NCBI GenBank assembly: GCA_023014485.1
Contig: JAJOZX010009429.1
Span: 1 to 64,000 of the forward strand
Direction: 5' to 3'
From: Bathynomus jamesi
Taxonomy: Eukaryota; Arthropoda; Malacostraca; Isopoda; Cirolanidae
DNA length: 64,000 nucleotides
Shown: positions 58,389-64,000 of the stretch, piece after piece
Layout: every line of letters begins with the position of its first letter
Position numbering within the stretch: position 1 is the first letter of the stretch
Notes under the pieces: generated by a model
Told to the model about the DNA's origin: nothing
The model's database searches: none
The model's input: the letters and a program-made list of their open reading frames with translations, nothing else
Made by a program: the position numbers and the translations under genes

Positions 58389-59409
58389 TTTTTAACTAAA
58401 AGCTGTTAAACGTATTATTATTATTATTATTTATATTATTATTATTATTACTATTATTATTATTATAATTATTACTATTATTATTATTATTATTAATAGT
58501 TTTTGTGGTTTTAAAAGTTCAAAGTAGTTTTTTTGTTGACTTGAAAGTAAAAAATTCACTGTACATTTGGACTGAATATTTACTCATTTTGGTGTTTTAC
58601 ATCAAACTTTTTATAAAATTATTACTTTTCCACCATTTTGTAATATATCTAATAACATAATTTTTAATATAATTAACACAAGAATAAAAATGTTTAAAAA
58701 AGGGATAATTTTTATTTTGTCTTTATATTTCTGTTTGGGAACAAAGTTGCAAATATTAAGAAAATTCATACGCCATTTTTCAGCAAAAGACAAAGAATTA
58801 AGTGTACAGTTGATACACAACAAGGAATCGTCAAATTTTGTTTTAGAAAAATCATAGCTAATTATTCTTAATGGGTATCCTTATATACCCGACTTATCAA
58901 AAGTGTTGTTCATGATATAATACTTCCATACTGTAACTGTGGGTATAAACAGAAGAATAAACTGTCTACGATAATATTGCAGAACATTTTATTGTTTGCA
59001 AGACGTATAACGAATTCTTGAGTTTCAATTTGAGTTGAAGTACGAAATATAAATTTCCCGTATAATAATTTGGTAAATAGAAAATTCCGTCAAAACTGTT
59101 ATCATTTCTCTTTCATCTATTTATTATCTAATTCGCATTTCATTCACTGAAGCGTATGGAAAAAGTAAGAGGCTTGAGGATGAGACGTAATTTATCATGA
59201 AACATAAGTTTGTCGTTCTTGAACTGAGTTTAGAGTTGCTTAATTTTATTTTGTAAATCAGTATTTATCGTGAGGGGAAGGCAGGAAATACAGCATTTTT
59301 AAACATAATTTCACTTACTCAGATATATATATACAGAAGGAGGCAGAGAAAGAAGTTTTAAAAAATGGGAGCAAGATCACTCTAAATCTGTTAAGCCGGA
59401 TTACACATA

Positions 59410-61195
59410 ATGATGATAATGATAATGATAAGCTTTATTGGTAGGATATAAATCCAAAAAGAAAGAACGATAAAGTTAAAGTACGAATCGGAATGAAACG
59501 AATTAAAAGTCATCATTGATTTGAGAATATATAAAATGTGGAATTGGAGCAGATTATCACCTATATTTCGTTAAAGTTAAAAAAAGAAAATTCGTCTGCA
59601 GCAGTTTCAGCACAAATGGAAGATGAAGAAATAGTTTTTAAGCCTACTTGTATTAAATCACCTTAAATAGTATATTTTTTTAAATAAACAGTGCAGGGGT
59701 ATAGAGTGGAAATAGTCTATAGAGAAGGACTACGTCATGGCCATGTTGCAACACAGAAAAGTTAATTGACATTGTGGCTGGGTAGCATTACGGAAGTTAC
59801 AGGCTATCGAAGACTCGATGATCCACTCCTGGTTAGCCAAAGGAGGAAGTAAACTAGTAAAAATAAATGAATGAATTGGGAATGAATAGGTGACTGTCCT
59901 CTGCGTCCAGATGATGTAGCGACACGTGGTTCGGATTTCGCGTAAAGTTGTAGGTCCCCTTCGTCACATGAACTTTGTGTTGCAAAAGATGTTGACCCAT
60001 CGCCAAAACACACTTTTACAGGGAATTTTTTCTGTCTAAGAAGGTTAAATAGCAGAAAACAAGTCCTTTAATGTTAAGAACATTGTAGACAGGTAGAAAA
60101 AACACTCTGTGGGAGAGCTTTCCCCAAAGTAGCTGGTCGGAGTATAAATGAGTTTTTAACGAAAGCGGTGCAATAACAGGGTATCTGTACAGTTAAGGTA
60201 TGCGTGCTTCCTGATGCCCTCGTAAACCTAGAATAGAGTGCGGAGGGGTGGAAGAATACTGTGAAGTTTTTCAGAAAATTTACCCTGAAAAGATGTGAAA
60301 AAATATGAGTGAAAAAAATATTTCTACGCAACTGTAAGGAAGGAGATTTAGTAGTAATGTGATAATTGTTAATTTTTTTGTGGCTCTACTTTAGATTGAA
60401 TTAAGTTAACTGTTTGAAACCTCACCTCACCCAATCTACGGGTGAGAGCAACAGTTCATGTGGGAGTGCACATTGTTTACAGAAATTGTGGCCATTTGCT
60501 CATCAGTAATATAATGCGTGACCCTGCATAGTAGACCAAATTTTTCTATGCTATTTTGACTATGAAAGTAACGAAATGAGTCCAGGGAAAATTTGGAGTT
60601 GATGGTAAAGCCCAAACTTTCAATGATTAGAGAGGAAAGAATGTGTGAGTGGTCGAGAACTTTGTTTGATGGAAAGTGATTAAATCTGTTACTGTCGGAA
60701 ATTTTGTAAACTTAGTGAAAATGAATTCGTTTTAAAATAACTTTGTATTCCGATATATTAAATCTAATTTATCGTTAAACACGATATGACTATACGATAA
60801 TAATCTCGCCTTATGACCGTTTAGGTTGAATAAGGTCAGCAACTATTTTTGAATAATACAAATATAACGAGAATAATATATGTATATAATATAAATATAG
60901 TGAAATATACATATAAACAACTTTGATGAAAGTGATGTATAATATCTAAGTGAATAATAGTAATAACTCGTACTATGTACTATTTAACTACGAATATTAA
61001 CTACAAAACTAAAAAATAGATGAAATAGTAGAATAAGAAAATACAAGTTTTATGTTATGTAGTGAGAGGGGGGGCCAAGGGCGAATGCCTGCGTTTGAAA
61101 GATTGGAGGTCATAGACAGGGGGAAAGATGGACTGAGGAAGATTGTTCCATAGTTCACCGGTTGAGTAGATGAAAGATTAAAATACCGACTAACC
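59410..61195 (-). pseudogene. LINE reverse transcriptase remains, unit E
   Basis: LINE 3' end with TTATCA tandem (59410-59450), the SALYSRFTRASGSTHTL piece (60074-60331) and the LSPSFPLSMTSNLS/DLQSFKR region (61060-61180, in two frames). The order and orientation are as in units B and D. Confidence 0.7.
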
Positions 61196-61212
61196 AATTA
61201 AATATCGAGGTT

Positions 61213-61725
61213 TTAGCGGTATGGGGGAAACCGTACTTCATATACTGATGATCATAAATAAATAATAAATAAATAAATACAAATAAATAAATAAATAAAA
61301 AAATAAAAAAAAAATAAAAATAATAATAAAAAAAAAATAAATAAAAAAAAATAAATAAAATAAAAAATAAATAAATAAAAAAATAAAAGAGGTAGAAAAC
61401 CCAAACTAAGCTAACAAGTCAAGCACCCTACAAAAGCTTGAACGCGCAAGGAAGGTGATTCACTTATCACCAGACCTTAAATCCCCCATTAAAAAAAAAA
61501 AAAAAAAAAAAAAAAAACCGCATCCTTGGTGAGCCCGAGGACCTATCAACTCTTCATCTATATTTCCCATTTCCCCACTTTCTGTTATCACTCCTACTAT
61601 AATTTCACCTCTTATAACGTCAACAACAACAACAACAACGATGGCATTAACTGGCTTAGTTTTCGCGGGTATTATCACTCCTTAAAGCAAAAGTTTTAGA
61701 GTCTCGGACTGAAATTCCTTAACTG
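61213..61725 (+). pseudogene. Lectin C-terminal relic in unit E, interrupted
   Basis: The relic reads NRTSYTD up to 61250. About 390 bp of foreign sequence follow, then it resumes at GATGGCATTAACTGGC (61640) as DGINWLSFRGYYHSLK and ends at TGA (61723-61725). Confidence 0.8.
61251..61640. mobile_element. Low-complexity insertion in the lectin relic
   Basis: AAATAAAT repeats (61255-61390), a unique piece (61390-61480), an A run (61491-61517), a second unique piece (61518-61620) and a CAACAA tract. GATG flanks both sides, a possible 4-bp target duplication. Two A-rich tracts followed by unique sequence could be retroposed fragments, but I do not recognise the source. Confidence 0.5.
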
Positions 61726-61822
61726 ACTTGAAGATAACATGGATATATTCTTAACTTTGAAATGCCTTTGTTAAATACCCACTAAGAACATTTTAACATA
61801 AAGTATTATTATTATTATCATT

Positions 61823-61883
<61 letters not shown>

Positions 61884-62205
61884 TTAGAATCTTCAGTAGT
61901 ATTAATAGTAGAACTTTTGGGGTTTATTTTAGTAAACTGTATGTCATAATTTTAACATTGTTAATATTAATCTTTTAAAAGTTCAAAGAAATTTTGGGTT
62001 AACTCCAGTTTGAGAAATTCAGTACACGTTTGTAATGAATATTTCGTATGTTATTAACCAAAAATAGTTTAAGAAACAACAACGCTTAATCCCTAAATTA
62101 ACATCCTTAACAAAATAATAGAAAAGGAAAAGCACAGAAAAATTGTTTAAAAATGGTTAGTTTTCATTTTGTATTTTATTTTCTATTGGTTAATTATGCT
62201 GTATT

Positions 62206-63272
62206 TGTAGCATTCAACTGAAGGTGCATAGACAACTCTTTCCATTGTTCAAAGCATCGGGTATGATATGGACTGTTTTCATGTTCAGGTACTCTTGGAT
62301 TCAGTTTCCTCCAGGCAAAAATCCTTCTTCTTTTCCAAATGCACTGGAGATGTTGTTGAAGAGACGACAGCAAAAGCAATGCAAGCTACATTTTGAAGGT
62401 GAGAAGATTAGCCATGACCTTTCAGTTTTTTCGCCATTTTCCAAAGTTTTGAAATACCAAACTATTGATATTGACCTATCGTTTGAATCAGCTGGAAAGG
62501 GTCCATTCATGTTTTTCAAATGTGATGGTCCACGTTTAATGAGTTCGATTCTCAAATTGTCCGTCATTGGAACGGGCCAGTTGCCAGAATCGTTAAACAG
62601 ACTCTGTGGGTGATGGGTGGGTGGGTGACTTTGTGATGTAGATGGGTTGATCCTGATTATTTGGGGGTTCACTTGAAGTTGCCGCTTGAACATCTATCTC
62701 TAAAGATATATCACATTGCGGTTGATCTCCTTGCTTCCCAAAAGGTACTGAAGGTGTGTCTGAGAATCCCATTAACTGATGAAATCGCTTAGCAGCACGC
62801 TTGCCTTCCTCCTCTTTTTTTTCGCGAAGATTCTTGTATGCAGCACCACTCAGTCTCTGTCGTTTGCTCATGTTTGCTAATTCAGTAGGGTATCTGCAAA
62901 ATAAACAACCATTAATTATTAACATCATCAAAGCTCAAAGAATACAAAGCCTAACCTAAATAATATAGGGAAAGTCTGAAAAATAGGGCTGGCAACCTTT
63001 CCGATGTGAAAATTTAACGCAACTATTTGTGGAAATAGTGGCATTGAGGTGGCATATATAGCATTTAATGATGATTTTTCATCAAAACCATGGATATTTT
63101 GTACACAAATAACGCGCGACAATGATGAGATATAATTTTTTGGAGGGTTGCATTTTAAAACATAAAAACCCAAAATTTTGCATACTGCGCCCGCCTGACA
63201 GTAATTTGCCGCCCCTCGGGAAGTGCCGCTCGGGGCGGTCGCCCCTCTCGCCCCTCCCTTGATACGCCACTG
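62206..63272 (-). mobile_element. hAT transposon 5' fragment
   Basis: On the minus strand it begins CAGTGGCGTATCAAGGGAGG (63253-63272), a typical hAT terminus, and continues through a GC-rich subterminal region and the start of a hAT transposase gene. It stops near 62206 in the middle of the gene against unit-tail sequence. A possible imperfect 8-bp duplication (ACTGTACA at 63273 against GCTGTATT at the left) remains, so the internal deletion may have kept the left border. Confidence 0.75.
62208..62871 (-). pseudogene. hAT transposase N-terminal part with TTF-type zinc finger
   Basis: It starts MSKRQRLSGAAYKNLREKK (62871), with a frameshift near 62610-62640. The TTF zinc-finger domain of hAT transposases then follows: GNWPVPMTDNLRIELIKRGP, FPADSNDRSISIVWYFKTL, ENGEKTERSWLIFSPSKCSL, CFCCRLF and KLNPRVPEHENSPYH. 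The catalytic domain is absent. The domain order is as in ZMYM1-like hAT proteins. It is a dead copy. Confidence 0.8.
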
Positions 63273-63842
63273 ACTGTACATATAAATGAATTTATGGATA
63301 TACCCGTAAATGGGAATTTATGGGTATTTGGGGATATAATTGTATAGAAAGTTATTTTATATTTGAGAATAAGGTTGTTATATCGAAGAAGTTAATGATA
63401 CACGATAAGGAATCAGTGAAGTTTGTTGCGGAAAGAATATAGAAAAATATTTAGAATTGGTATTCATGTACCTGACCCAAAGACAGAAAATTGTTGTTTG
63501 TCATATAATGGGTATACGTAGCTGTGGGTATGAACATAATAATCCACACTCTATACAATAAAAATTAAGCTTTTGATAAACAGAAATAGAAAACAAAACG
63601 TGTCATTTTGTTTTTATTATTGCACACGTTTTTTATTATGTATTTGGCATTTCGTACAACGAGGCCATGTAAAAGGTAATTAGTTTTTTTTTTGGGGGGG
63701 GGAGAAGTAATTTATTGTAAATTTTAAGTTTGTTGTTGAGCTGAATGAGGAAAATTGCTTAAATTTATTTTGTTAAATTAGTGTTTCTGGTGACGTGGTC
63801 GAATCCCAGTATTTTAAAATATAGCTGTGTTTTCCCACTAAA

Positions 63843-63845
<3 letters not shown>

Positions 63846-63938
<93 letters not shown>
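63846..63938. repeat. GA and CA microsatellite in unit E tail
   Basis: A GA run of over 45 bases, GCGATA, then CA repeats. It is the equivalent of 18693-18807 and 26118-26190. Confidence 0.9.
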
Positions 63939-63939
<1 letters not shown>

Positions 63940-64000
63940 CAGTATGTTGTTACATACTACTGCCTTAAGCTTTCACGTAAATTTCGTTTTATTTTACATT

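Larger units (their letters stand above)
56080..64000 (+). repeat. Lectin unit E (plus strand, runs off the window)
   Basis: It has the upstream block (56080-57330), intact lectin (57409-58326), 3' flank (58389-59400, no gene), LINE remains (59410-61195), lectin relic (61213-61725, interrupted) and tail. The tail has a hAT fragment inserted at 62206-63272 and continues past the window after the GA/CA microsatellite (63846-63938). The upstream block is uninterrupted here, so this unit is the best guide to the ancestral arrangement. Confidence 0.85.

Overview
This is AT-rich, microsatellite-rich animal nuclear DNA, with no sign of bacterial gene organisation. The only host-type genes are fibrinogen-related (FReD, tachylectin-5/ficolin-like) secreted lectins. 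Everything else recognisable is transposon-derived: Tc1/mariner, hAT, Penelope-like, LINE, SINE and LTR elements. An invertebrate is likely, most plausibly an arthropod; the sequence alone does not fix the taxon.

The backbone is a repeated unit of about 6 to 8 kb. Each unit holds, in order: an upstream block with a conserved hairpin; a TATA-box core promoter; a single-exon lectin gene of about 305 codons; a decayed LINE reverse transcriptase in antisense; a second lectin relic of about 35 C-terminal codons; and a tail ending in GA/CA and TA microsatellites. Unit A (4614-10640) lies on the minus strand. Units B (13303-19300), C (19359-26815), D (29907-44611) and E (56080-end) lie on the plus strand, so A and B are head to head. 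Lectins C (20808-21725) and E (57409-58326) are intact. A (8402-9315) and D (37825-38740) each carry one single-base frameshift. B (14551-14784) has lost about three quarters of its coding region.

Mobile elements inserted into and between the units give a relative chronology. Left of unit A are a Penelope-like RT relic, a 3.5-kb DNA transposon with 319-bp terminal inverted repeats, and a G-rich minisatellite. Between A and B are two SINE-like pieces, an orphan unit tail and a mariner relic (DD41D). Between C and D is a decayed transposon whose transposase shares motifs with the first one. Unit D is split by a non-autonomous LTR element that carries a nested solo LTR of its own family. Between D and E are a maT-type mariner (DD37D), a further terminal-repeat relic, an 8.2-kb LTR element whose interior is mostly minisatellites, and a 77-bp-arm hairpin. 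At least five small elements have clear 8-bp target-site duplications.

The strongest candidates for something poorly described are: the two transposons (712-4195 and 26821-29894), which share a D / D...NTG / ER motif set and cysteine-histidine features; the minisatellite-packed LTR element; the 497-bp element with subterminal repeats; and the lectin array, whose copies differ mostly around the expected ligand-binding pocket. All family calls come from reading motifs by eye; no database search was possible.
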